Shown piece after piece: positions 18,161 to 26,864 of a DNA stretch of 64,000 nt. The stretch covers positions 1 through 64,000 of the forward strand of contig NZ_AUFJ01000012.1 in the NCBI RefSeq assembly GCF_000426445.1, written 5' to 3'. This DNA comes from Brevibacterium album DSM 18261. GTDB taxonomy: Bacteria; Actinomycetota; Actinomycetes; Actinomycetales; Brevibacteriaceae. The notes below the pieces were generated by a model. The model saw only the letters and a program-made list of their open reading frames with translations, had not been told where the DNA came from and did no database searches. Made by a program: the position numbers and the translations under genes. Position 1 is the stretch's first letter. Each line of letters begins with the position of its first letter.

Positions 18161-19798
18161 TCAGCTGCTGGTCGAGTAGACGGTGCGCGAGCCGCTCACG
18201 GCGCGGTCGCTGCGGCGCCTGCGGGTCTCGGCGCTCGTGCCGCGCGCATCCGCGCGGCCGCGGCCGCCCTGAGAGCCGCGGCTGCTCTGGGAGCTCCGGC
18301 TGCCCTGACCTGCGCGGGTGCTCTGGTCCGTACGACCGCCCTCACCGCTGCGGCTGCTGCGGGCGGGCTGGGCGCCGCGTGCGCCTCGGCCGGAGTTCCC
18401 CTGACCGCCCTGAGCGCGTCCGCCCTGAGCCCGGTCACCCTGCACCTGACCGCCACGGCCTCCGCGGCCGCCTCGGCGCGAGCGGCTCCGGCCGGAGGAC
18501 TGGCCGCCCTGGCCCCGGCTGCCTGCCTGACTGCGGCCCGCCTGGCCGCGGCCGGACTGCTGCTGCGGCTCCTCCTTGGGCGCCGGCTCCACGTACGGCG
18601 CGATATCGCCCACGAGGTCCACGACCGCCGCGGACTCGGCCGTCACCGTCACAGGTGAGGCCTTGATGGCGGCCTTCCGGAGCAGCACCTGCGTGTCCTT
18701 GCGCTGCTCGGGCAGCATGACGGTGACGACGTCGCCGGAGCTGCCGGCGCGGGCGGTGCGCCCGGAGCGGTGGAGGTAGGCCTTGTGCTCGGCGGGCGGG
18801 TCGACGTGGACCACCAGCTCGACGCCGTCCACGTGCACACCGCGCGCGGCGACGTCCGTCGCGACCAGCACGCGCACGTCGCCGCCGCTGAAGGCCGCGA
18901 GGTTGCGGTCGCGCTGTGCCTGCGAGAGGTTCCCCTGCAGGTCCACGGCCGGGACGCCCTGCGCCGTGAGCTGGCGCGCGAAGCGCTTGGCCTGGTGCTT
19001 GGTGCGCGTGAACAGGATGCGGCGCCCCGTGCCGGAGGCGAGCCGGTGCACGAGGTCCTTCTTGTCCTCGTCGCGCACCTCGAACACGTGGTGGGTCATC
19101 GCCGCGACATGGGACGTGGGATCGTCCACGGAGTGGAGCACCTCGTTGTGGAGGAAGCGGCGCACCAGCTTGTCCACGCCGTTGTCCAGCGTCGCGGAGA
19201 AGAACATGCGCTGGCCGCCGGCCGGGGTCTTCTGCAGGATGCGGGTGACGCCGGGCAGGAAGCCCAGATCGGCCATGTGATCAGCCTCGTCGAGCACCGT
19301 GACCTCGATGCCGTCGAGCGTGAGCAGGCCCTGCTGGAGCAGGTCCTCGAGCCGGCCGGGGCAGGCGACGACGATGTCGACGCCCGCGTTGAGCGCGTTC
19401 TCCTGGCGCTTCTGGTTCACGCCGCCGTAGATCGTCGTGGTGCGCATGCCGCAGGCCTCGGCCAGCGGGGTGACGACGTTCGCGATCTGGGTGGCGAGCT
19501 CGCGGGTGGGCGCGAGCACGAGGGCGCGGGGCCGCCTGGGCTGCCGCGCTCCGGACTCTGCGGATTCGTCCAGCCGCGCGACGAGGGGGATGGAGAAGGC
19601 CAGCGTCTTGCCCGAGCCGGTCTTCCCCCGGCCCAGCACATCGCGGCCGGAGAGGGTGTCGGGCAGGGTGTCCTGCTGGATGGGGAAGGCCTCGGTCTTG
19701 CCGTCGGCACGCAGGGTCTCTGCGAGGACGGCGGGGACGCCGAGGGCTGCGAACGTGGTCGGTGCAGTCTGTGAGGGTGCTATGGGAGAGCCTTTCAA
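18161..19798 (-). CDS. DEAD-box ATP-dependent RNA helicase
   Basis: An RNA helicase of about 540 residues that remodels RNA secondary structure, often in ribosome assembly or cold adaptation. The Q motif region is TTFAALGVPAVLAE with FPIQ, motif I is GKTGSGKT, motif II is VLDEADHM, motif III is FFSATLD, and motif VI is HRSGRTARAG. The C-terminal 130 residues are repetitive Arg-Gly-Ser-Gln (RGG-like), typical of RNA-binding tails. The start is unusual. Homology begins right after an AAAGG ribosome site at which the properly spaced codon is ATA (19783). The alternatives are TTG at 19798 or ATGs much further upstream. The coordinates given use TTG, and the true start is uncertain. Confidence 0.85.
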   Translation of the reverse strand: MKGSPIAPSQTAPTTFAALGVPAVLAETLRADGKTEAFPIQQDTLPDTLSGRDVLGRGKTGSGKTLAFSIPLVARLDESAESGARQPRRPRALVLAPTRELATQIANVVTPLAEACGMRTTTIYGGVNQKRQENALNAGVDIVVACPGRLEDLLQQGLLTLDGIEVTVLDEADHMADLGFLPGVTRILQKTPAGGQRMFFSATLDNGVDKLVRRFLHNEVLHSVDDPTSHVAAMTHHVFEVRDEDKKDLVHRLASGTGRRILFTRTKHQAKRFARQLTAQGVPAVDLQGNLSQAQRDRNLAAFSGGDVRVLVATDVAARGVHVDGVELVVHVDPPAEHKAYLHRSGRTARAGSSGDVVTVMLPEQRKDTQVLLRKAAIKASPVTVTAESAAVVDLVGDIAPYVEPAPKEEPQQQSGRGQAGRSQAGSRGQGGQSSGRSRSRRGGRGGRGGQVQGDRAQGGRAQGGQGNSGRGARGAQPARSSRSGEGGRTDQSTRAGQGSRSSQSSRGSQGGRGRADARGTSAETRRRRSDRAVSGSRTVYSTSS

Positions 19799-20026
19799 CG
19801 TGCCGGAGCACGGACTCGCACAGCGTTGCGCAATGAGCGCCGCGCGGCGGGAGAGCCGTTTCCCGGCAGGGGGCGGGGGCACCGGGCGGCGCCCTCGATC
19901 GCCGAGAGGAAATGGCTTCGGAAACATGAACCGGGAGTCGACACGGTTGCTGAGACGAGGCGTCCTGACGACGCAGGGAACCCGTCGCCGGGTTCGCAAG
20001 TGGGTCCAGTCTACAGGCTGTGCGGC

Positions 20027-20536
20027 TCAGACCCCGAACGCGGGCGGATAGGCGATCGCACCGCGGGGTGCGGGCCGGTCCGGGTGCAGGAGCAGGGCCA
20101 TGAACGCCTCGTCCGGGACCTCGAACGGCGCCGTGACCCCCAGGCCCGAGGCGGGCCGGAACCCGAACCGCGGATAGTACTCCGCATGCCCCAGGACCAC
20201 CACGAGGTTCTCGCCCTGCTCCGCCGCCGCGGCCAGTCCCGCGCGGATCGCAGCGCTGCCTGCCCCCGATCGCTGGCGCTCCGGCAGGACGGCGCAGGGC
20301 GCCAGGGCCAGCGCCGGCTCCCCGCCCACGGTGCAGCGGGTGAGGAGCGCGTGCCCCGCGACGGCCCCGGTCTTGTCCAGCGCGACGGTCGAGAGGCCCT
20401 CGATCCACGCCGAGGCGTCGGCCCGGAGCGCGTCCACGAGGTCCGCCTCCTCCGCGGAGGGGAAGGCGGCGAGGTTCACCGCGCGCACGGCGGCGATGTC
20501 GTCCGGCGTCTCGGTTCGGGTGGTCCAGGTGCTCAT
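20027..20536 (-). CDS. GNAT-family N-acetyltransferase
   Basis: A 169-residue YhbS-like acetyltransferase. It has LAPCAVLPERQRSGAGSAAIRAGL, covering the acetyl-CoA pyrophosphate-binding motif (the usual Q/R-x-x-G-x-G/A is RQRSGAG), and VVLGHAEYYPRFGFRPA, the typical strand-helix before the C-terminus. Substrate is unknown. The ATG at 20534-20536 overlaps the marR TGA (ATGA), so it is co-translated with the regulator and probably under its control. Confidence 0.85.
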   Translation of the reverse strand: MSTWTTRTETPDDIAAVRAVNLAAFPSAEEADLVDALRADASAWIEGLSTVALDKTGAVAGHALLTRCTVGGEPALALAPCAVLPERQRSGAGSAAIRAGLAAAAEQGENLVVVLGHAEYYPRFGFRPASGLGVTAPFEVPDEAFMALLLHPDRPAPRGAIAYPPAFGV

Positions 20537-21192
20537 GCTGATGCGTCCTCTCCACGGGGCGGGTCGTCGGCGTCCCGTGCCTCGGCACGCACTGCTCCCA
20601 GCGCCTCGTGCTCTTTGCTCCGCGCCTCGGCGCGCACTGTGCTCAGCTCTCCGTCCAGTGCAGTCTGCCAGGCGCGCAGGATGCGCTCCATCTCCGCACG
20701 GTCCCCCGCGGAGAGCGCGCTGATGAGTTCCGCCTCGTTGTCCATGTGCGCCGTGAACGCCGCGTCGATGAGTTCACGGCCCGCGGGGGTGAGGCGGGCG
20801 ATCTTCGCCCGCCCGTCCTCGGCGGAGACCTCCCGCACCACGAGCCCCCTGCGCTCGAGGGCATCGAGCCGCTTGGTCAGACCGCCGGTGGTGACGACGG
20901 TGGCGCGCGCAAGCTCTGCGGGCTGGCGCGCATAGGGCGTCCCGGCCCGCCGCAGCGCGCAGAGCACGTCGAACTCCCCCTCGCTCAGGCTGTGCCGCCG
21001 ATAGACCTCGACCAGACGCGCCGTGAGCGTGTTCGCGACACGGTGCAGGCGGGCGATGGCGGCCTGGGGCGCGAGGTCCACATCCGGCCGCTCGCGGCGC
21101 CATTCCGCCTGGATCCGGTCGACATGGTCCTCGCCGGCAGGACCGCCGGCAGAAGGGCCGGAGCTGGTGTCGGAGCTGTGGGAGGAGGCCAT
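20533..21192 (-). CDS. MarR-family transcriptional regulator
   Basis: A 219-residue winged-helix repressor. The core has LHRVANTLTARLVEVYRRHSLSEGEFDVLCALRRAG, the recognition-helix segment ATVVTTGGLTKRLDALERRGLVVRE, and the wing region SAEDGRAKIARLTPAGREL. N-terminal (about 25) and C-terminal (about 40) tails are longer than usual and low in complexity. The start ATG (21190-21192) has no ribosome site. An AATATTCT -10-like sequence lies 7-8 bases upstream on the minus strand, so the mRNA is probably leaderless. It is divergent from the EamA gene across a 63-bp gap carrying three matching palindromes, consistent with autorepression and control of the transporter. Confidence 0.88.
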   Translation of the reverse strand: MASSHSSDTSSGPSAGGPAGEDHVDRIQAEWRRERPDVDLAPQAAIARLHRVANTLTARLVEVYRRHSLSEGEFDVLCALRRAGTPYARQPAELARATVVTTGGLTKRLDALERRGLVVREVSAEDGRAKIARLTPAGRELIDAAFTAHMDNEAELISALSAGDRAEMERILRAWQTALDGELSTVRAEARSKEHEALGAVRAEARDADDPPRGEDASA

Positions 21193-21206
21193 GGTCACAG
21201 AATATT

Positions 21207-21263
21207 CGCTTTCCCGGAAGCGCAAAAAGCTTCCAGGGAAGCTAATATCGCTTCTATGGAAGC
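21207..21263. promoter_or_regulatory. Three phased operator palindromes and divergent leaderless promoters (marR/eamA)
   Basis: Three inverted repeats share the form GCTT-N6-AAGC: CGCTT-TCCCGG-AAGCG (21207-21222), AGCTT-CCAGGG-AAGCT (21228-21243, perfect 7-bp arms) and GCTT-CTATGG-AAGC (21250-21263). Their centres are at 21214.5, 21235.5 and 21256.5, exactly 21 bp apart, which is two helical turns. TAATAT (21243-21248) is a good -10 for the eamA direction and overlaps site 2. The marR -10 overlaps the left side. Site 3 covers the eamA ATG. Confidence 0.7.
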
Positions 21264-22147
21264 TAAATACATGAGGGACGTGCTCCTCACGTCCCTCGCC
21301 CCGGTGGCGTGGGGCTCCACCTACTTCGTCACCCGGCACTGGCTGCCGGCGGACATGCCGCTGACGGGATCCGCACTCCGGGCTCTGCCTGCCGGTCTCC
21401 TCCTCCTGCTGTGCGTGCGCCAGCTGCCTCGGGGGTCGTGGTGGTGGCGCACCGCGGTGATCTCGACGCTCTCGATCGGGGGCTTCTTCGTCCTGGTCTA
21501 CGTCGCAGGCACCCGCCTGCCCTCCGGGGTCGCGGCGACCCTCATGGCCTGCTCCGCGCTCGCGACGACGGCACTGGCCCGTCTCCTGCTGGGGGGAGCG
21601 GACCTCGGCCATGCGCTGGGCGGGCGCGCTGCTGGGTCTGCTCGGCGTGGCGCTCCTGGTCAACGGTGCTGCGGGTGGTCTCGACACCGGGGGTGTGGTC
21701 GCGTCCCTCCTGGCGATGGCCTCGTCCTCGCTGGGGTTCGTCCTCACCAAGCGCTGGCGGCCGCCCGTCTCCCCCTTCGTCTTCACCTCCTGGCAGTTGA
21801 GCGCAGCCGGACTCCTCCTCGTGCCTGCAGCCCTCCTGGTGGAGGGCGTGCCGAGGCCACTCGCCGACACCGAGCTGGCCGCCTTCGCCTATGTGGGGCT
21901 CATCGCCACCGCGATGGCCTACATCGCCTGGTTCAGCGGGCTCGCACGCCTGCCGGCGGGCACCGTGGGCATCGTGGGGCTGCTCAACCCGCTCACCGGC
22001 GCGCTGCTCGGACTCGCGGCGGCGGGTGAGAGGCTGAGCGCACCGCAGTGGGCAGGAGCGCTGCTCATCGTCGGCGGAGTCGCGCTCGGGCTCGTGGTGC
22101 AACGGCCGTCCGCCGAGGGAGGCTCCGCGAGCCGGGCACGCGTGTGA
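21256..22147 (+). pseudogene. EamA/DMT-family transporter, frameshifted in a G-run
   Basis: A ten-helix drug/metabolite exporter of about 297 residues once the frame is restored. The first half reads MRDVLLTSLAPVAWGSTYFVTRHWLPADMP, the classic EamA opening with WGSTY. The second half (from about 21611) has ASSSLGFVLTKRW, YVGLIATAMAYIAWFSGL and VGLLNPLTGALLGL, typical of repeat two. The frames meet at a run of six G (about 21594-21599), where five would restore LLLGERTSAMRWAG. The cause is either a sequencing or assembly slip, a real null mutation, or phase variation. The ATG at 21256 (a second is at 21271) sits eight bases after TAATAT, suggesting a leaderless transcript under MarR control. 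Confidence 0.78.
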
Positions 22148-22541
22148 GCCGCAAGGGCCCGCGAACTGCGTATTCTCGCACCGCCCTGCGCCCGTGTCGT
22201 CACCCGTACGGAGTATCTCCGAGCGGAACGACGACAGGGGCGCGAGCCTGTATAACGCTCTCATTGCTTTTCTGCCCGGAAATGCTGTGAACAGGGGAAA
22301 TGCCGGAATCGGCGAGGAGCCCGGCCCTACTATGAGCTGAGCTCGGCCGCCGTCCGCTCCATGCGTCCGGCGGTCCTGTGAGCCCGAGGTGCGGTGACCT
22401 GCTCTCCTCACCCGGCTCCCGATGGCTCCGGCCGATTCCGGTTTCCGTCGGTTCTGGCAGTCCTTCAGCTCCACCCGACCGCCGGCTCTGCGTGACCGTG
22501 AGCCACTGATGACTCTCGCACCCGATGAAAGGGGCCCGCAC
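22148..22541 (+). promoter_or_regulatory. 394-bp intergenic region before the export operon, candidate promoter
   Basis: No credible gene is present. TACTAT (22328-22333) is a good -10 hexamer, about 210 bp before the adaptor start. An AT-richer stretch with TATAAC (about 22252-22257) is an alternative. In-frame extensions of the adaptor gene upstream of 22542 lack a ribosome site. A long 5' leader is therefore possible. Confidence 0.35.
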
Positions 22542-23630
22542 GTGCAGACTTTCCGCCGGGTGATCCTGCCGATCGCCTACCTCCTCGTCCTCGTGGTCAT
22601 CGCGGTGTCGCTCGCCTGGCTCGCATTCAGGCCGAGCGCCGATCCGAGCGCTTCCGAGGAGTTCCCCACCGGGGAGCTCCTGGGGACGGAGACGATGGTG
22701 GAGAGGGGCACCATCGAGTCCCGGCTCACGGCCTCCGGAACCATCGCCGTCGTCGACCCCGTGCCGGTGAAGGCCACCCACTCCGGGACCGTCAACCACA
22801 TCTGGGCCACCCCGGGCCAGGAGGTCCTCCAGGGGGCCCAGCTGTTCCAGATCCGGGTGGAGGGCGAGGAGGCGGAGCCATCGGCCGAGGGTTCGGCAGG
22901 GGGAGGACCCGGCGCGGGCGGGGCCGAGGAGGGCGCGGAGGCAGCGGATGCGGCACCGGTGCCTCGGGCGCGGCCCAGCTACCACACGGTCGTGGCGCCG
23001 GCCGACGGCACCGTGGACTCCTTCTCCCTCGAGGTGGGCGACGAGGTCGCCAAGGGCGACGAGGCCCTCACCCTCTCCAAGCGCGACTACAGCGCGGTGG
23101 CGGACATCCCGCCGGTGGATCTCTACCGCCTGGAGACGATCCCGGAGGAGGCCGAGATCACCATCACCGGCGGTCCTGCGCCCTTCGACTGCACAGGCCT
23201 GCGCCTCGTGGAGGCCGGTGCCTCGCCCGCGGGCGGAGGCGGAGGCGGGAACCAGGGCGAGGTCGATCCCTTCACGGGAGAGGCGTCGGCACCCGAGTCC
23301 GCGGGCAGCACGCAGCTGCGGTGCGCCGTGCCGGAGAAGGTGAAGGTCTACAACGGCCTGGACATGACGCTGAGCGTGGATTCCGGCACCGTCGAGGACG
23401 TGCTGGTGGTGCCCGTGACCGCGGTCCGCGGTCTGGGCGAGGACGCCGTCGTCTGGACGCTCGACGAGAACGGGGAGCCGCAGGAGCGCGAGGTGACGAT
23501 GGGCCTCAGTGACGGTGTGCAGGCCGAGGTGCGCGAGGGCCTGGAGGAAGGCGAGATGATCCTCGAGTACGTGCCGGGCACCGAGCCGGAGGAGGACATG
23601 GGCTTCGGGGAAGAGGAGATGATGTGGTGA
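22542..23630 (+). CDS. Membrane-fusion/adaptor subunit of a MacAB-like ABC exporter
   Basis: A 362-residue HlyD/MacA-like protein. The GTG at 22542 has AAAGGGG seven bases upstream. The N-terminus is one uncleaved transmembrane helix (VILPIAYLLVLVVIAVSLAWLAF), so the protein is anchored with an extracytoplasmic body. A biotinyl-lipoyl-like hairpin is recognisable: TIESRLTASGTIAVVDPVPVKATHSGTVNHIWATPGQEV and, after a glycine/alanine/glutamate-rich insert (about 105-140), VVAPADGTVDSFSLEVGDEVAKGDEAL. Gram-positive bacteria lack an outer membrane, so such adaptors probably assist the permease directly. The stop overlaps the ATPase start. Cargo is unknown. Confidence 0.8.
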   Translation: MQTFRRVILPIAYLLVLVVIAVSLAWLAFRPSADPSASEEFPTGELLGTETMVERGTIESRLTASGTIAVVDPVPVKATHSGTVNHIWATPGQEVLQGAQLFQIRVEGEEAEPSAEGSAGGGPGAGGAEEGAEAADAAPVPRARPSYHTVVAPADGTVDSFSLEVGDEVAKGDEALTLSKRDYSAVADIPPVDLYRLETIPEEAEITITGGPAPFDCTGLRLVEAGASPAGGGGGGNQGEVDPFTGEASAPESAGSTQLRCAVPEKVKVYNGLDMTLSVDSGTVEDVLVVPVTAVRGLGEDAVVWTLDENGEPQEREVTMGLSDGVQAEVREGLEEGEMILEYVPGTEPEEDMGFGEEEMMW

Positions 23631-24307
23631 GTGCTCCGCTCCTCCGCCTCGAGGGCGTGGCGCGCCATGTGACGCTGCCGGACGGTGGTGACCTGCAGAT
23701 CCTCCGCAGCGTGGATCTCACGGTCGAGGAGGGCGACCACGTGGGGATCGTGGGCCGCTCCGGCACCGGCAAGTCCACCCTGCTGAACATCCTGGGGCTG
23801 CTCGACCGGCCCACCGCGGGCACCGTGGAGCTCGACGGGGTCTCGGCAGCCACGCTCTCCGCCCGCCGTGCCGCCCAGGTGCGGGGGAGGCAGATCGGGT
23901 TCGTGTTCCAGCAGTTCAACCTGCTGCCCGGGCGCACCGCCCTGGAGAACGTGGCCCATCCGCTGCTCTACGGCACGGCCGCCGAGGTCCGCACCCGCAA
24001 GCGCCGCGCGCTCGAGGTGCTCGAGCGCCTGGGGCTGGCCCACCGCGCGGCGCAGCTGCCGGGGCGGTTGTCCGGCGGTGAGCAGCAGCGCGTCGCGATC
24101 GCCCGTGCCCTGGTGCGCAGGCCGCGGCTGCTGCTGGCCGATGAGCCCACCGGTGCGCTCGATGTGGAGACCGGTGCCGTGGTCATGGACCTCCTCGCGG
24201 AGACCGCAGCGGAGTCCTCCGCCGCGCTCATCACCATCACCCACGATGCCGCCATCGCCTCCCGCGCGAACCGGCGCTTCACGCTGGAAGGCGGTGAGCT
24301 CCGATGA
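23627..24307 (+). CDS. ABC exporter ATP-binding subunit (MacB/LolD class)
   Basis: A 226-residue ATPase. It has Walker A GRSGTGKST (43-51), Q-loop FVFQQFNLLPGRTALENV, signature LSGGEQQRVAIARAL, Walker B LLLADEPTGALD and the H-loop ITHDAAIA. LSGGEQQR and DEPTGALD are the hallmark of the LolD/MacB/FtsE group that partners FtsX-like permeases. The GTG at 23627 (GTGA overlap with the adaptor stop; a second GTG is at 23624) follows GAGGAG at about 23613-23618. It is the middle gene of a tightly overlapping three-gene operon. Confidence 0.9.
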   Translation: MSAPLLRLEGVARHVTLPDGGDLQILRSVDLTVEEGDHVGIVGRSGTGKSTLLNILGLLDRPTAGTVELDGVSAATLSARRAAQVRGRQIGFVFQQFNLLPGRTALENVAHPLLYGTAAEVRTRKRRALEVLERLGLAHRAAQLPGRLSGGEQQRVAIARALVRRPRLLLADEPTGALDVETGAVVMDLLAETAAESSAALITITHDAAIASRANRRFTLEGGELR

Positions 24308-25503
24308 CGGGTGCTCTCCTGGGGTCGCTCATCGAGGCGTGGCAGGAGCTGCGGATCCACAAGCTGCGCGTCCTGCTCTCGCTCGTGGGCGTGGCAGTGG
24401 CCGTCGCCTCGCTGACGATGGTGGTGGCCATGTCCACCCTGGTGCAGGACAACTTCCGGGTGAACTACGAGCAGATGGGCGGGCGCGACGCCACCCTGCA
24501 GCTCCAGCCCACGGGCGGCGACCTCGGCACGGACCCGCGGAAGCTGCGCGAGGCGGCGGATCCGGTGCTCGAGGAGTTCGGGATCGGTCACTCGTCCGTG
24601 CGCGGAATCCTCGATGCGACGATGGAATCGGAGACGGGCAGGCAGTACGTCAGCGGTTCGCTGGTCGAGCGGGACTGGCAGACCATCCACAGCGTGGGGC
24701 TGGTGGCCGGTCGCTGGTTCTCCCCCGGTGAGGAGCAGAACCTCGCCCCCTCCGCCGTCGTCAACGAGAACGTCCTCGAGTGGGCGGGGAGGACGCGAGC
24801 GGATCTGCCGTTCTCCCTGAGCCTCAGCCCTGACGGCGGAGACGACCCCGTGACGGTGACCGTGGTGGGCGTGACTCCCGGGAACGACTACGACAGCGGC
24901 GAGGCCTACATGCTGGCGGGCTCGCCGTCCCTGCTGCAGCTCTCGGATCCGGGGCTGGGACTCGTCATGGAGGCATGGGTGCCGTCCGAGATCTCCGAGG
25001 AGCTCAGCACTCAGCTCGGCAGTCGCCTGTCGACGGCGACGGGTGAGAGCTGGGACGTGTGGCGAGTGGACATGTTCCAGGAGGGCGGGGACCCGCTCGT
25101 GACTCTGCGCCTGGCACTGCTGGGCATCGCGGGGCTCATCCTCTTCCTGGGGGTGCTGGGGCTGGTGAACATCGCCCTCGTGACGGTGCAGCAGCGGGTG
25201 CGCGAGATCGGCATCCGCCGCAGCTTCGGCGCCACCGGTGCACGCGTGTTCTTCTCCGTGCTCATGGAGTCCGTGGTCGCCACCAGCATCGCCGGTGTCG
25301 TGGGCATCGCGGTGTCCGTGCTCGCCCTGCGCTCGCCCCAGGTCCTCTCCTTCGTCTCCGAGGGCATGAATGTGACGCCCAGCTTCCCGGTCTCCGCCGC
25401 CCTGGTGGGCTTCCTCGTGGCGGTGCTCTCCGGCGCCCTCGCGGGGTTCGTCCCGGCGCTCATCGCCACCCGCGCCCGGATCGTCGACGCGATCCGGACG
25501 TAG
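24304..25503 (+). CDS. FtsX-like permease of the MacAB-like exporter
   Basis: A 399-residue MacB-type permease. One N-terminal helix follows LHIHKLRVLLS-like residues (HKLRVLLSLVGVAVAVASLTMV). A large extracytoplasmic MacB periplasmic-core domain spans about 45-250. Three C-terminal helices follow, starting LALLGIAGLILFLGVLGLVNIALVTVQQRVREIGIRRSFGAT, the diagnostic FtsX motif. The start overlaps the ATPase stop as ATGA. MacB-type systems use a mechanotransmission mechanism to expel peptides, lipoproteins or antibiotics; which applies here is unknown. No peptide precursor or two-component system is adjacent. Confidence 0.9.
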   Translation: MTGALLGSLIEAWQELRIHKLRVLLSLVGVAVAVASLTMVVAMSTLVQDNFRVNYEQMGGRDATLQLQPTGGDLGTDPRKLREAADPVLEEFGIGHSSVRGILDATMESETGRQYVSGSLVERDWQTIHSVGLVAGRWFSPGEEQNLAPSAVVNENVLEWAGRTRADLPFSLSLSPDGGDDPVTVTVVGVTPGNDYDSGEAYMLAGSPSLLQLSDPGLGLVMEAWVPSEISEELSTQLGSRLSTATGESWDVWRVDMFQEGGDPLVTLRLALLGIAGLILFLGVLGLVNIALVTVQQRVREIGIRRSFGATGARVFFSVLMESVVATSIAGVVGIAVSVLALRSPQVLSFVSEGMNVTPSFPVSAALVGFLVAVLSGALAGFVPALIATRARIVDAIRT

Positions 25504-25557
25504 GGGCTGGCCCCCGGGGGGCAGGGGTGCTCCGGGGCTGTGGCGGCAGGGGTGCGC

Positions 25558-25588
25558 TGGAGCAGGGGCGCCGTGGAGCAGGGGCGCC
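25558..25588. repeat. Direct repeat, 16-bp period
   Basis: TGGAGCAGGGGCGCC occurs at 25558-25572 and again at 25574-25588, between the convergent export operon and dehydratase gene. It is probably a slippage duplication in GC-rich spacer. Confidence 0.6.
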
Positions 25589-25595
25589 CCAGGCT

Positions 25596-26672
25596 TCAGC
25601 TCAGGGAGTCGAGCGCGGTGTTGGCACCGCACAGCACTGCGCACACACGGTCTTCCGGGCCGATCCCGGTGCCTGTGACCTCAGTGGCCCGGCGTGTGCT
25701 CTCAGCAGTGAGCCATGCGCTCCCAGCGGCCCGGCCTGCGCCTCCCGCGGCGATCCCCGCCAGCGCTGTCGCAGCGGCGTGTTCGACCACCACACGGTGC
25801 TCGGTCCAGAGCGCGCGGCGTGCCGCGATGATCGAGGCATCGTCCACGAGGACGGAGACTGCGTGCGGCTGCTGGGCCTCGGCCAGTGCGGCCGCGGCGA
25901 TGCGGCGCGCCCCGAGTGAGTCCGCGGCCACGGAGTCCACCGTCACGTCGACCGGAGCCCCGGCCGCGAGCGCGGCATTCAGCGCGCGGCAGTTCTCCGG
26001 CTCCACTGCGACGACCCGCAGCCCCCGCCGGCGTGCGGCGGCCGAGACTCCTGCGAACAGGCCTCCACCGCCCACCGACACGGCTATCACCGTGGTGTCC
26101 GGGCGCGCTTCCAGGATCTCCTCGACGAGCGTGCCCGCTCCCGCCTGGATGAGGGGGTGATCGTAGGCGTGGGACATGAGAGCGCCCGAGTCCTCCGCGA
26201 AGACTGCGCAGGCCTGTGCCGCGTCCGCGTATTCCGTGCCCTGCAGGCGGACCTCGGCACCGTACGCCCGCAGCCGCTCCACCTTGGGTGCGGGTGCTGT
26301 CTCCGGGAGGAACACGGTGGCCCGCGCGCCCACACGCTGCGCCGCCCATGCGCAGGCCACCCCCGCATTGCCGCCGGAGGCGATCGTGACACCGGAATCC
26401 GGCAGACTGCCGGAGTCGATGTGCGCGCCGAGGAAGTTGAGCGCGCCCCGCGCCTTGAATGTGCCCGTGTGCTGCATGAATTCCAGTGCGAAGGACACGG
26501 TGGCGCCATCGGGCGTCGTGAGCGCATCGCCGGTCACGGACACTCTGCGCGTCTGTCCGGTGAGGCGCTGCCGTGCCTGATCGATGAGCGCCGGGTCGAG
26601 AAGACCCGGGAGCGCCGGGACCGGCTGCGTGAGCGCTGCGTCTGATCGTGTGGGGTCTGCGTCGCCTGCCAT
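25596..26672 (-). CDS. PLP-dependent serine/threonine dehydratase family protein
   Basis: A 358-residue fold-type II PLP enzyme, related to threonine/serine dehydratases. The Schiff-base lysine is Lys73 in HTGTFKARGA. The phosphate-binding loops are SGGNAG (99-104) and VGGGGLFAG. These enzymes deaminate threonine or serine to 2-oxo acids and ammonia. It lacks a C-terminal ACT domain, so it resembles the catabolic/short form (many annotated as threonine/serine dehydratase or serine racemase-like). It is monocistronic, with no neighbouring isoleucine-pathway genes. The exact substrate is not decided by sequence. Confidence 0.82.
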   Translation of the reverse strand: MAGDADPTRSDAALTQPVPALPGLLDPALIDQARQRLTGQTRRVSVTGDALTTPDGATVSFALEFMQHTGTFKARGALNFLGAHIDSGSLPDSGVTIASGGNAGVACAWAAQRVGARATVFLPETAPAPKVERLRAYGAEVRLQGTEYADAAQACAVFAEDSGALMSHAYDHPLIQAGAGTLVEEILEARPDTTVIAVSVGGGGLFAGVSAAARRRGLRVVAVEPENCRALNAALAAGAPVDVTVDSVAADSLGARRIAAAALAEAQQPHAVSVLVDDASIIAARRALWTEHRVVVEHAAATALAGIAAGGAGRAAGSAWLTAESTRRATEVTGTGIGPEDRVCAVLCGANTALDSLS

Positions 26673-26864
26673 GAGGCCTCACACTGCCGCTGTCTCGCCT
26701 GCTTGTCCAGTGGTGTCTCGGATGGCTGTCCAGGGCTCTCCCGTGTGCCTGTCCGGCGGTGCCGGCCCGGTGAGGGTCTGCCGTTCGAGGGTCGCGGTTC
26801 CCGATGCTCTGCGTGCGGGCATGCGCGGCCGTCATAGCGGTGTTCATCGTCATCACGACGCCCA

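Noticed and set aside
22542..25503. Bacteriocin or lantibiotic export operon
   Set aside because: The ABC set is MacAB-like, but no precursor peptide, modification enzyme or immunity gene lies nearby.
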